A DNA stretch of 64,000 bases from contig NZ_NERV01000004.1 in the NCBI RefSeq assembly GCF_003063315.1, positions 248,001 through 312,000 on the forward strand, written 5' to 3'. Positions within the stretch are counted from its first letter, which is position 1, and the number at the start of each line of letters is the position of its first letter. A program made the translations under genes and the position numbers. Shown in pieces: positions 1-8,238 of this stretch. A model generated the notes under the pieces. That model searched no databases. It was not told the origin of the DNA and worked only from the letters and a program-made list of their open reading frames with translations. The DNA comes from Limnohabitans sp. T6-5 (GTDB lineage: Bacteria; Pseudomonadota; Gammaproteobacteria; Burkholderiales; Burkholderiaceae_C).

Positions 1-2015
1 GCACTGACCTGGCCCGATGAGCAGTCGATCATGTCGGCACCTGCGGCCTTGAAGGCGCGGGCGATCTCGACCGCATCGGTGGGCGTGATGCCGCCTTCAA
101 CCCAGTCGTGCGCCGAAATGCGCACCGACATGGGCAGGTCTTTGGGCCAAGCTGCGCGCACAGCGGCAAACACTTCCAGCGGGTATCGCAGGCGGTTATC
201 AAGCGAGCCGCCATATTCGTCTGTGCGATGGTTGGTGAGTGGGCTGATGAAGCTCGACAGCAGGTAGCCGTGTGCACAGTGCAACTCCAACCAGTCAAAA
301 CCAGCTTGGGCAGCGCGCTGCGTGGTCGCCACAAACTCGGCCGTGACGCGGTCCATGTCAGCGCGGCTCATGGCGCGGGGTACCTCGCCATGCGGCAAAT
401 AGGGCTGAGCAGAGGCCGCAATCAAAGGCCAGTTGCCTTCAGCGTCATCTGCGGGCACAGGCTTGTCCATGCCAGCACCTTGCCAGGGGCGGCAGGTCGA
501 GCCTTTGGGTCCGGCGTGGCCAATTTGCAGGCCGATCTTGGCGTCGGACTTGGCATGCACCCAGCCTGTGATGCGTTTGAAGTCTTGAGTCTGCGCATCG
601 CTCCACAAGCCCGGGCAGCCGTGTGTGATGCGGCCGTCGGCACTGGGTGCGGTCATCTCGACCATGACCAGGCCTGCGCCGCCCATGGCGCGTGCGCCCA
701 GGTGCACCAGGTGGTCGTCGCCCACGCGTCCGTCGACGGCCATGTACTGCGCCATGGGCGAGACGACAACGCGGTTCTTGAGCGTGACCGAGCGCAAGGT
801 GTAGGGCGTGAACATCGGTGGACGAACGCCAGGGGTTGCCGTGCGACCCGCAAACCACGCCTCATAGCCCTCCAGCCAGTCCTTGTCACGCAAACGCAAA
901 TTCTCGTGGCTGATGCGCTGGCTGCGGGTGAGCATGGAGTACATGAACTGCTCGGGTTCGAGCTGGTCGCAGTAGCGCTCGCCGCACACCTCGAACCACT
1001 CCATCGCGTTCCAGGCGGCATTCTGCAGGCGGATCACATCGATCTCGCGCACGGCCTGGTAGTGCTTGAGCACTTCAGGGATGCGGTCGGCCGTGTCACC
1101 CAACGCCTTGAATTGGCGCACCAACTCAATGGCGTCTTCGAGTGCCAGCTTGGTGCCCGAGCCGATGGCAAAGTGCGCGGTGTGCACCGCGTCGCCCATC
1201 AGCACCACATGGCTGTTGCCGTTGAAGGTGGACCAGTTGGCGCACTTGACGCGCTGGAAGTTGAGCCACGCCGAGCCACGCAGGTGGCGGGCGTTGGTCA
1301 TCAGCTTCTCGCCTTGCAGGTTCTTGGCGAAAAGCTTTTCGCAGAAGGCGATCGACGCGTCTTGATCGGCTTTGTCCAGGCCGTGCGCCAGCCACACATG
1401 CTCAGGGCACTCAACGATGAAGGTGGAAGTCTGGTTGTCGAACTTGTAGACGTGGGCCTGGAACCAGCCGTGCTCGGTCTTCTCGAACAAGAAGGTGAAG
1501 GCGTCGTACTGGCGGTTGGTGCCCAGCCAGATGAAACGATTGGGTCGTGTGACGATATCGGGCTTGAACACTTCGGGCAGCCGGCTTCGCACACGCGAAT
1601 TGACACCATCGCTGGCGATGATCAGGTCGGCATCGGGAAAGTCCAAGTCAGACTGCACGTCTTGCTCGAACAAGAGCTTGACGCCCACTTGCTCACAGCG
1701 CTCTTGCAGGATGTTGAGCAACTTTTTGCGTCCGATGCCCACAAAGCCGTGACCGCCTGAGCGGATCACCCGGTCTTTGAAGTGCAGCTCGATGTCATCC
1801 CAATGGTTGAATGCTTGCTCCACCTCTGCGGCGGTTTCTTTGTCCCACTCACGCATGTTCTCCAGCGTCTGGTCTGAAAACACCACGCCCCACCCAAAAG
1901 TGTCGTAGGGCTTATTGCGCTCCACCACGGTGATGTCATGGTCAGGGTTGAGCTTTTTCATCAACAACGCAAAGTACAGGCCCGATGGGCCGCCGCCAAT
2001 GCACACGATTTTCAT
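1..2015 (-). CDS. Bifunctional aromatic acyl-CoA monooxygenase / old-yellow-enzyme oxidoreductase (partial, C-terminus off the left edge)
   Basis: The first 671 residues are visible. The N-terminus is an FAD-binding fold with the GxGxxG-type motif [14 protein letters not shown]. Downstream are [15 protein letters not shown] and the FAD motif [16 protein letters not shown], as in salicylate-hydroxylase-like monooxygenases. From about residue 395 ([20 protein letters not shown]) an old-yellow-enzyme domain follows, with [14 protein letters not shown] and RTDEYGG. This architecture is known for 2-aminobenzoyl-CoA monooxygenase/reductase and for enzymes annotated as salicylyl-CoA 5-hydroxylase/oxidoreductase. 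It hydroxylates, and in the former also reduces, an aromatic CoA thioester in aerobic anthranilate or salicylate catabolism. Start chosen at 2015 because AGAGG lies 8 bases upstream; an in-frame ATG at 2033 adds six residues. Family members are about 770-790 residues, so roughly 100 residues are missing. The exact substrate cannot be told from this part. Confidence 0.88.
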   Translation of the reverse strand, partial: MKIVCIGGGPSGLYFALLMKKLNPDHDITVVERNKPYDTFGWGVVFSDQTLENMREWDKETAAEVEQAFNHWDDIELHFKDRVIRSGGHGFVGIGRKKLLNILQERCEQVGVKLLFEQDVQSDLDFPDADLIIASDGVNSRVRSRLPEVFKPDIVTRPNRFIWLGTNRQYDAFTFLFEKTEHGWFQAHVYKFDNQTSTFIVECPEHVWLAHGLDKADQDASIAFCEKLFAKNLQGEKLMTNARHLRGSAWLNFQRVKCANWSTFNGNSHVVLMGDAVHTAHFAIGSGTKLALEDAIELVRQFKALGDTADRIPEVLKHYQAVREIDVIRLQNAAWNAMEWFEVCGERYCDQLEPEQFMYSMLTRSQRISHENLRLRDKDWLEGYEAWFAGRTATPGVRPPMFTPYTLRSVTLKNRVVVSPMAQYMAVDGRVGDDHLVHLGARAMGGAGLVMVEMTAPSADGRITHGCPGLWSDAQTQDFKRITGWVHAKSDAKIGLQIGHAGPKGSTCRPWQGAGMDKPVPADDAEGNWPLIAASAQPYLPHGEVPRAMSRADMDRVTAEFVATTQRAAQAGFDWLELHCAHGYLLSSFISPLTNHRTDEYGGSLDNRLRYPLEVFAAVRAAWPKDLPMSVRISAHDWVEGGITPTDAVEIARAFKAAGADMIDCSSGQVS

Positions 2016-2112
2016 TTTTTCAACCTCTGCCATTGAATGGCCCATTTTGATTAAGGCCTGAATATTTGAGGCTTGAAGTATTTGCTTGCATCGTTGTGCT
2101 GTCAATCAGGTG

Positions 2113-2445
2113 TTAACCCGTATGCAGCGGTGCCCCGGTCAATGGGCAGTCGGCTACCCCGACGTTTTGCTGACCATGCCATTGCGCTTGTGCATGCGGT
2201 ACGGATGCCACATCCATGTCAGACTCTTCGAGTGCCGACCTATGGGATACGAACGGTATGTCAATCAATACCGTCTGATCTCCAAATTCATCAATATCAA
2301 AGTCGCGCCCTGTGGTTGTTTCATTTATCCCATTTGCCTTTGCCCATCCGCATTCACAGCATGGCTTGTACGCAACATATTCAATTAAAAACCACTTACT
2401 TTTTACACTACCCCGATTAAAATTTGTCAATAGTGACAAAAACAT
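2113..2445 (-). CDS. Possible small hypothetical protein
   Basis: This is an open frame of 110 codons in an otherwise empty stretch (2016-2464), divergent from the regulator at 2465 and co-oriented with the flavoenzyme. The translation looks protein-like, for example KWFLIEYVAYKPCCECGW and DFDIDEFGDQTVLIDIPF, with a CCEC cysteine cluster and an acidic middle. Its base composition is more AT-rich than its neighbours. I recognise no family. An in-frame ATG at 2466 would add seven residues and overlap the divergent start. No good ribosome-binding site is visible, and the palindrome at 2423-2440 would fall inside its first codons. It may therefore be a remnant or a chance frame. Confidence 0.3.
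   Translation of the reverse strand: MFLSLLTNFNRGSVKSKWFLIEYVAYKPCCECGWAKANGINETTTGRDFDIDEFGDQTVLIDIPFVSHRSALEESDMDVASVPHAQAQWHGQQNVGVADCPLTGAPLHTG
2423..2440. promoter_or_regulatory. Palindromic operator candidate upstream of the AAA+ regulator
   Basis: TTTGTCA-ATAG-TGACAAA is a perfect inverted repeat with 7-base arms and a 4-base spacer, 24 bases before the start codon at 2465. The same core, TTGTCA-N4-TGACAA, recurs at 5021-5036 upstream of the FimV-like gene. Fis-type helix-turn-helix dimers typically bind such two-fold symmetric sites, so the regulator encoded next door is a natural candidate ligand (inference). Confidence 0.5.
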
Positions 2446-2464
2446 CAACGCCTGTGTGAGCCGC

Positions 2465-3730
2465 ATGCCCCCCTTGACTTCCGAGACCTCCGTCCTGACA
2501 GTGGCTAAACGCCCGACAAGCGCCGCCTTCCATGCGTTTGTTCGGCGCCTTCACATGGCCAGCCAGACAGACGACCCGGTTTTGCTCGCAGGGGAGGTGG
2601 GCACAGGCAAGCGCCAGTCGGCCACCACAGTGCACAACGTCAGTGGCCGAAGCGCTCACAACTTTGTTCAGATCGATTGCCTGGGCATCAAGGAAAGCAA
2701 GTTCGAGTTGGAGATACTGGGTTCGCTCAACCCCTACAACCACCAATTGCGCCAAGGCGCCGTGTCGCTGGCCGAAGGTGGAACGCTGTACTTGCATGAG
2801 GTCGGAGAGCTGCCGCCGGCCAGTCAGACCTTGCTGCTGCGCTTGATGGAAAGTGACACTTACTCCCCGGTCAATTCCAGCGACACCTACAACAGCGATT
2901 TCCGTTTGATCACATCGTCCAGCCAGGACCTGATGGCCATGGTCGAGCATGGCAAGTTTCGCAATGACCTGCTGCACCACATCAACACGCTGACGATTCG
3001 CACGCCTTCGCTGAACGAGCGCCGCGAGGACATTGCAGACTTGGTCAACTCCATCTTGCAGGAGATTCCGGGTGGCCGTCACAAGCAAGTGAGCCCTGAA
3101 GCGATGGAGGTGCTGTGCCATCACAAATACACCGCCAACATTCTGGAGCTGCGCAACATCATCCACCGCCTGGTGGGCACCTTTGACGCGCAATGCTATT
3201 CAGGTCTGCAAGTGGTGCAAGCCATTCATGCGGGCACGCCCTCGAGCAAATCGGAACGCGTGATCGAGAAAAAGTCACAGCGTTCCATGCTGCCCGACTT
3301 CAATGGCTACCTGGATCAGGCCCAGAACAACCCACCGGCGTTTGCACAAACCGACCAAGCTGTCGCGGCACAGCAGTCGATTTTTCAGGGCGCCAGCCAT
3401 TCGGCCTACGCCAGCACGACTTACCACATTGGCCCCCAGGCAGCGCAAGCACAAGCGCCCGCCCCCGTGCAGCCTGTCAGACCCGCCGCGCACAAAGTCT
3501 CTGACATTCGGCCACGCCAGGCCCAAGCCCCGCAACAACCACCGGCTTGGCGGGCCACGGTCGCAGCCATGGAGTTTGAAGAGGACACCTCAGGCCCCTT
3601 CACGGCACTGAAGTCGCAAGAGCGCGAGTACATTGCACGGCTGGTGGAATACTGCAACGGCGACAAAAAGAAGGCCGCCGACATTGCAGGCGTGACCTTG
3701 CGCACGCTGTACCGCAAACTCAAGCATTGA
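2465..3730 (+). CDS. Degenerate sigma-54-activator-like AAA+ regulator with Fis-type HTH
   Basis: 421 residues. An AAA+ domain of the enhancer-binding-protein type spans about residues 15-240, with Walker A GEVGTGKR (43-50). A 50-residue proline/glutamine/alanine-rich linker follows, and a C-terminal Fis-type HTH (DKKKAADIAGVTLRTLYRK) ends the protein. Several functional motifs are altered. The sigma-54-contacting GAFTGA loop is absent (QLRQGAVSLAEGG at 94-106). Walker B reads LYLHEVGEL, with His111 where Asp is expected. The sensor II GNVREL is ANILELR. The FRNDL arginine region is kept. There is no receiver or other N-terminal sensor domain. It probably binds DNA but may not act as an ATP-driven sigma-54 activator. 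Start at 2465 was chosen because the operator-like palindrome lies just upstream; no strong ribosome-binding site decides between this ATG and GTG at 2456. Confidence 0.8.
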   Translation: MPPLTSETSVLTVAKRPTSAAFHAFVRRLHMASQTDDPVLLAGEVGTGKRQSATTVHNVSGRSAHNFVQIDCLGIKESKFELEILGSLNPYNHQLRQGAVSLAEGGTLYLHEVGELPPASQTLLLRLMESDTYSPVNSSDTYNSDFRLITSSSQDLMAMVEHGKFRNDLLHHINTLTIRTPSLNERREDIADLVNSILQEIPGGRHKQVSPEAMEVLCHHKYTANILELRNIIHRLVGTFDAQCYSGLQVVQAIHAGTPSSKSERVIEKKSQRSMLPDFNGYLDQAQNNPPAFAQTDQAVAAQQSIFQGASHSAYASTTYHIGPQAAQAQAPAPVQPVRPAAHKVSDIRPRQAQAPQQPPAWRATVAAMEFEEDTSGPFTALKSQEREYIARLVEYCNGDKKKAADIAGVTLRTLYRKLKH

Positions 3731-3768
3731 ACAGACTGTGGCCTGGCGCACCCTTGCAGCAGGCGGAA

Positions 3769-4935
3769 TCAGACAAGTTGCTGAATCAATTTCAGCGCCT
3801 GCGCCGTTTCCGGCTCCGATCCTTGCGCAATCACTTCATCCAGGACCGATCTGGCCGTCATGGCATCGCCCATGCTGATGTAAATTTTGGCCAGATTGAT
3901 GCGGTCTTCGGCCACCGTCCGGGGCTGAGTGGCGCGCTGTTTGCGCGTGCTGTCGGCCACCAGCGTCGGTCGCATCGTTGGGCGCACAGGCGCAGGCACT
4001 GTCGGCAGCACACCGCCATCGTCTGACACCCCTTGTGGGCTCATGCCTTCCTGGGCACGTGGCATTGGCTTCGGGGCAGGCTCCGCCCTTGAATGTGCAT
4101 GCAGCGACTCGGCCTCATCCATAGCCTCTCGAGGCTGCGACCAACGGTAACGCCCCAGTAAAAAACCCATCAATAACAATACGCTGGACCCCACAACGAG
4201 CCCAAGCAGCAATTCGTATTTGGTCAAGCTCAAATGCGGCATGAGCACCGTCACATAAGGGGCCGGCAATGGCGCCGGGGGCTTCCTGACCTCCAGCTCA
4301 AGCGCTTGCGCTGCCTCCCTCTCTGCGGGGATTTGCATGGACACACCAGCATCTGGATGGACTGCCGAGGTTTCAGGCCCCCCCGTTTTAACTGAAACTT
4401 CACGGGCTGGTGTCTGAACTGCGGCAAGTTGCACAGCCTTTCGGGGGGCAGGCGCCGATGCGGCAAGCACGGGTGACAGCGGCACCATCAACGCATCACC
4501 TTTGATCAGCGTCGTTTTTTCTGCCACAGTGACTTTGTAGTGCACAGGCATTTTTTGCTGCAAATGGGCAATCCACAACACCAAGTCAAACGATGGCTCA
4601 GCTACAGGGTCCGCAGAGACGAGTTCGATGTAGCCCGCAGCGTCGCTGGTCAGCACAACGCGGGGGCGAATGAACTTCACCGCATCAGAACGCGTCAAGC
4701 CCCAGCGCTCATAGTCACCTGCAGAGCCAATTTGCACCTGAATGTCGCGAACATCCACAGGCACTGTTTGAGTGAACGGCAACACCGCATGAAAAACCGT
4801 GAACTGGCTCGGTGAAACAGACAAGTCGCCCAAGACAAAGGCTTGCGCGCTCACACTGCACCCCCAACATAGCGCGCACAGCCAGACAGTCCCTGCCCGC
4901 AAAGCGATGAACAAGCGCCGAACGCTCCGTGCCAT
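3769..4935 (-). CDS. FimV-like membrane protein
   Basis: 388 residues. An N-terminal signal-like segment (MARSVRRLFIALRAGTVW, probable cleavage after AQA) leads into LGDLSVSPSQFTV, which resembles the FimV N-terminal region. A proline/alanine-rich middle, a single membrane helix (about residues 243-266, ELLLGLVVGSSVLLLMGFLL) and an acidic linker follow. The C-terminal segment INLAKIYISMGDAMTARSVL is the FimV C-terminal TPR-like motif. FimV/HubP proteins organise cell poles and type IV pili. This one is short, and I see no LysM domain. It is convergent with the AAA+ regulator. Longer starts exist at 4965 (ATG) and 4992 (TTG); 4935 places the signal peptide at the terminus. It carries the same palindrome upstream (5021-5036) as the regulator. 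Confidence 0.72.
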   Translation of the reverse strand: MARSVRRLFIALRAGTVWLCALCWGCSVSAQAFVLGDLSVSPSQFTVFHAVLPFTQTVPVDVRDIQVQIGSAGDYERWGLTRSDAVKFIRPRVVLTSDAAGYIELVSADPVAEPSFDLVLWIAHLQQKMPVHYKVTVAEKTTLIKGDALMVPLSPVLAASAPAPRKAVQLAAVQTPAREVSVKTGGPETSAVHPDAGVSMQIPAEREAAQALELEVRKPPAPLPAPYVTVLMPHLSLTKYELLLGLVVGSSVLLLMGFLLGRYRWSQPREAMDEAESLHAHSRAEPAPKPMPRAQEGMSPQGVSDDGGVLPTVPAPVRPTMRPTLVADSTRKQRATQPRTVAEDRINLAKIYISMGDAMTARSVLDEVIAQGSEPETAQALKLIQQLV

Positions 4936-5020
4936 CAGCAACACCGCACCTCTCCCCCATCCCATGGCTGCGGAGATGGCTTCGTCAAACAAACTGTCAT
5001 GAGTTGAATTGATAATATAT

Positions 5021-5036
5021 TTGTCATGTTTGACAA
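5021..5036. promoter_or_regulatory. Palindromic operator candidate upstream of the FimV-like gene
   Basis: TTGTCA-TGTT-TGACAA is a perfect inverted repeat with 6-base arms and a 4-base spacer. It is the same motif as at 2424-2439. On the minus strand the left arm could also serve as a -35 (TTGTCA) with TATCAA 16 bases downstream, so a bound protein would cover the promoter. Confidence 0.5.
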
Positions 5037-5094
5037 TTTATACCATTAGTTCATCTCAAGGCATGAAACAAATGCCATGTATTTCAGACAAAGA

Positions 5095-5128
5095 AAAAGC
5101 CGCAGTTTTTTGCAAAACTGCGGCTTTT
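5095..5128 (-). terminator. Intrinsic terminator of tRNA-Phe
   Basis: A perfect 15-bp inverted repeat (AAAAGCCGCAGTTTT / AAAACTGCGGCTTTT) with a TTGC loop lies just downstream of the tRNA on the minus strand and ends in a T-run. Its symmetry means it can also stop transcripts coming from the other side. Confidence 0.85.
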
Positions 5129-5131
5129 ATT

Positions 5132-5207
5132 TGGTGGCCTGGGACGGAATCGAACCATCGACACGCGGATTTTCAATCCGCTGCTCTACCAACTGAGCTA
5201 CCGGGCC
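5132..5207 (-). tRNA. tRNA-Phe (GAA)
   Basis: 76 bases with an encoded CCA end. Anticodon GAA (5172-5174) sits in a 7-base loop closed by GCGGA/TCCGC. D-arm AGCTCAGTTGGTAGAGC and T-loop GGTTCGATTCC are standard. The acceptor stem GGCCCGG/CCAGGCC has a C-A mismatch at pair 5-68. Confidence 0.95.
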
Positions 5208-5218
5208 GGAAGACTTGA

Positions 5219-5247
5219 ATTATAGCAGCATAAAAAGAGGTTTTTGG
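5219..5247 (-). promoter_or_regulatory. Promoter candidate for tRNA-Phe
   Basis: A perfect -10 hexamer TATAAT (5219-5224, minus strand) lies about 12 bases upstream of the tRNA 5' end. The -35 at 17 bases spacing (CCAAAA) is poor, so the call rests on the -10 and the position. Confidence 0.45.
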
Positions 5248-5262
5248 TCCCACTGACAAGAT

Positions 5263-5919
5263 TCATGCAATGCGTTTGCTGCGCGACAAATCGACGCCCA
5301 GCTGCTTGAGCTTGCGATACAGGTGTGTTCGTTCCAAGCCCGTCTTTTCGGCCACTTTGGTCATGGAGCCGCCTTCATGCGCCAGATGGAATTCGAAATA
5401 GGCGCGTTCAAAGGCATCGCGGGCTTCACGCAGTGGGCAGTCAAGGTCAAAGAGTTGCTGCATCTGGGGCTGGCCCTCCTGTGCGACGGGCACTGAGACA
5501 GTGGTCAACAAGGCAGTGGGCTGAAAGACCGCTGCCGTGGTGACCTGCCTGACTTGCTCCCGGGCCAGGCCATGCTCGACCGCCTTGAGTAATTTTTGCA
5601 AGGTGATGGGTTTTTCAAGGAAGGCCTGAGCACCCATCTTGACCGCGTCAACGGCTGTATCAATCGTGGCATGCCCGCTCATCATGATCACGGGCATGGT
5701 CAGCAAACCGGATGACGCCCATTCCTTGAGCAGACTGACGCCATCGGTATCGGGCATCCAGATGTCCAGGAGCACCAAGTCAGGTCGCATGCGCTGGCGA
5801 ACATCGCGGGCCTGCGCTGCGTTTTCAGCCAACTCGACCTGATGCCCTTCATCGAACAAGATTTCAGACAGCAGGTCACGTATGCCCAGCTCGTCGTCAA
5901 CCACCAAAATATTTGCCAT
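5263..5919 (-). CDS. NtrX-like response regulator without AAA+ domain
   Basis: 218 residues. A receiver domain (1-120) has acidic pocket Asp8/Asp9, phospho-acceptor Asp52 (LVLLDIWMPD), Ser81 and Lys103 (EKPI). A linker of about 55 residues leads to a C-terminal Fis-type HTH (MTKVAEKTGLERTHLYRKL). Canonical NtrX has a sigma-54 AAA+ domain between these parts; here it is absent, and the frame is clean, so this is a compact form and not a frameshift. It lies 20 bases downstream of the NtrY-like kinase and is presumably its cognate regulator, controlling membrane, redox or nitrogen-related genes (inference). Confidence 0.88.
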   Translation of the reverse strand: MANILVVDDELGIRDLLSEILFDEGHQVELAENAAQARDVRQRMRPDLVLLDIWMPDTDGVSLLKEWASSGLLTMPVIMMSGHATIDTAVDAVKMGAQAFLEKPITLQKLLKAVEHGLAREQVRQVTTAAVFQPTALLTTVSVPVAQEGQPQMQQLFDLDCPLREARDAFERAYFEFHLAHEGGSMTKVAEKTGLERTHLYRKLKQLGVDLSRSKRIA

Positions 5920-5939
5920 ATTGCCTGTCTTGTCTCAGT

Positions 5940-8237
5940 TCATGAAGAGGGCTGATTCAGCGCTCCAGCTGTTGTGTCCAGAGCGAATGATAGCGAGACT
6001 TGCGCCCCTTTGATTTCACCGTCCTGCATCACGTTACTCAGCTCAATGCGGGCGCCGTGTTCGTCGGCAATTTTCTTGACCACCGCAAGACCCAGTCCTG
6101 TGCCTTTGGCTTTGGTTGTGACGTAGGGCTCAAAGGCTCTTTTGAGGATGTTGGGCGCAAAACCTGGACCGCTGTCGGTGACTGTGAGGCGCACACGCTG
6201 GCGCAATGCACTCCACTCCGTGCGCACCAGTACATGGGCGTTTGGCAAGGCGTGGCCGCGCATTTCGCAGGCATCCTGCCCGTTTTGCAGCAGGTTATGA
6301 ATGACTTGACGCAGCTGCTGCACATCCCCCTGAATGGGTGGGCAGGCAGGGTCGAGCTCCACGCGCACAACGGCCCGATGCACTTGGTCGCTGGGCTCGT
6401 TGGCATACAGGACCAAGAGATCGGAAATCAGGGCGTTGAGTTGCACGGGCTTGAGATCAGCCGACGGCAATCGCGCATAGTCGCGAAACTCATTGACCAG
6501 CCGCTTCATGGCGTCCACCTGGTCCACGATGGTTTTCACCGACTTGGTCAGCAAGGCGTCGTCTGGCACGGCCAGTTTGCCGGCCAATTTGCGCTGGAGC
6601 CGCTCTGCCGACAACTGGATCGGCGTGAGCGGGTTCTTGATTTCATGGGCCAGTCGACGCGCCACTTCGCCCCAGGCTTGCGCACGTTCGGCAGACACGA
6701 TCTCGGAGATATCGTCGAACACCAGCAAGCGCATCCCGTCGGGCAGCACCGCGCCTCGGGCCAGCAAGGTCACACAACTCTCAGTCAGGCCTTGTCCCGT
6801 GGCGTGAATTTCAAATGCCTTTTGCCAGTGATCGAGTTCGTGGGCATCTTTGTCTGAACGCAATAGGGCAAATTGTTCAGCCACGTCTTGGGCAAAACTT
6901 TGCAAAGTGGGCAAGCTCAGCAAGCTGATGCCAGCATGCGCAGCCACAGGCACCCGCAATATGCGCGTAGCCCCCGGATTGGCTGACAAGATGACGCCTT
7001 GCGCATCGAGCACCATCACACCGGAAGTGAGGTTGTCCAGAATGGTTTGCAAATTACCGCGCGCCGCGTCCAAGGCTTCCAGACTGCGCTGAACACTGGC
7101 GCGTGCGTCTGACAGCTGTTGTGTCATGTCCGCAAAAGAACGCGTGAGACCGCCCAGCTCGTCTTTTCCTTGAAGCACTAATTTGGGTGTCAGATCGCCC
7201 GCGGCAACCTGGCGCATGCCATGTGCCAGCAGCAGCAAGGGTCTGGCGAGTTGGTTGCCCAGCAGAGCGGCCAGCAAGATGGCGCCCAACACGGCCAGAA
7301 ACAGGCTGAGGGTCAAGGTGCCGATGTACATGCGACGCAAGCCTTCTCGCGCCAGCGCACGCTCCTGATACTCTCGATACGCCGCTTGAACTTCAAGCGC
7401 GTTGGTGACCAGCGTGGCGGGCAAGTCTTGTGTGACTTGCAAGAGCTTGCGGTCCTCATCAAAGGCCATGCCTGACTGGGGTACCAACACCAGCACTTTG
7501 ATGCGCCCTTTATCTGCCCCAGAAATCGACTCGTCCAGGCCTTCTATCCATTCCACCCCCCCCTTTTGCCTCGCTTCCTTGATCATTGACGCAGGGGGAC
7601 GCTCGGGACGTATTTGGAATCTGGATTGGCCAGAACTGGCCACCATGCGCCCAGTGGTGCTCCACAGCACCACATCGTTGAACCCTTGCTGTTCTTGCAG
7701 CTTTTCCAGCGTCATTCCTGCACTGGCTTCCATCACATCTGCCAGTTGCGATGCCGCAGAGCGGGCTTGTTTACCCAAATCGTTGCTCAAGGTGTCCAAC
7801 GTCGCACGCCCCAGATTGAGACCGCCGACCAACGCGGCTTCGACCTTGACATCAAACCAGCTCTCGATGGAGCGCGATACAAACTGGTAGGACACGACAT
7901 AGATCAACACCCCAGGCACCACACCGACCAAGGCAAAGATGGCTGCCAGTTTGACCAGCAGTCGGGCGCCAAATTGACCGCTTCGCCACCTCAGCAGCAA
8001 ACGCACAAACCCCCACAAAATGGTGATCAACAAGCCACTGGCCACGATGCGGTTGATCAGTACCAGCCATTCATAATTCTGGTTGTAGCGTTCGCGGTTA
8101 CCGGTGGCTTGCGTCAGCAGCACCAACAGGCCCAGACCAATCACCACCATGGTCAACGCACCCAAGGTCAGCAACCACCTGCTGGTTCTGGAAGCCCAAA
8201 ACGTTTGCCGAATGCGCAAATTGGCAAACCAGGCCAT
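5940..8237 (-). CDS. NtrY-like sensor histidine kinase
   Basis: 765 residues. The N-terminal membrane region has about three hydrophobic helices before a periplasmic stretch. Another helix (LTLSLFLAVLGAILLAALLG) precedes a HAMP-like segment, followed by a PAS-like region (LDNLTSGVMVLDAQGVILSA). The HisKA domain has phospho-acceptor His531 in RLAHEIKNPLTP. The ATPase domain shows N-box NLLQNGQDA, G1 DSGPGF and G2 GTGLGLAVVKK. It autophosphorylates and feeds the adjacent response regulator. The start at 8237 sits directly after the stop of the DUF4390 gene (TGACATG), suggesting translational coupling; ATG at 8258 would add seven residues and overlap that gene. Confidence 0.9.
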   Translation of the reverse strand: MAWFANLRIRQTFWASRTSRWLLTLGALTMVVIGLGLLVLLTQATGNRERYNQNYEWLVLINRIVASGLLITILWGFVRLLLRWRSGQFGARLLVKLAAIFALVGVVPGVLIYVVSYQFVSRSIESWFDVKVEAALVGGLNLGRATLDTLSNDLGKQARSAASQLADVMEASAGMTLEKLQEQQGFNDVVLWSTTGRMVASSGQSRFQIRPERPPASMIKEARQKGGVEWIEGLDESISGADKGRIKVLVLVPQSGMAFDEDRKLLQVTQDLPATLVTNALEVQAAYREYQERALAREGLRRMYIGTLTLSLFLAVLGAILLAALLGNQLARPLLLLAHGMRQVAAGDLTPKLVLQGKDELGGLTRSFADMTQQLSDARASVQRSLEALDAARGNLQTILDNLTSGVMVLDAQGVILSANPGATRILRVPVAAHAGISLLSLPTLQSFAQDVAEQFALLRSDKDAHELDHWQKAFEIHATGQGLTESCVTLLARGAVLPDGMRLLVFDDISEIVSAERAQAWGEVARRLAHEIKNPLTPIQLSAERLQRKLAGKLAVPDDALLTKSVKTIVDQVDAMKRLVNEFRDYARLPSADLKPVQLNALISDLLVLYANEPSDQVHRAVVRVELDPACPPIQGDVQQLRQVIHNLLQNGQDACEMRGHALPNAHVLVRTEWSALRQRVRLTVTDSGPGFAPNILKRAFEPYVTTKAKGTGLGLAVVKKIADEHGARIELSNVMQDGEIKGAQVSLSFALDTTAGALNQPSS

Positions 8238-8238
8238 G

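Noticed and set aside
108..1760. Plus-strand frame of 550 codons at the left edge
   Set aside because: It is the antisense shadow of the flavoenzyme, whose minus-strand frame shows clear FAD and old-yellow-enzyme motifs.
2400..2464. Sigma-54 promoter upstream of the AAA+ regulator
   Set aside because: No GG-N10-GC element of the -24/-12 type could be found.
5263..5919. Short NtrX-like gene as a pseudogene with a deleted or frameshifted AAA+ domain
   Set aside because: The frame is continuous, both remaining domains are complete, and there is no remnant of AAA+ sequence in any frame nearby.
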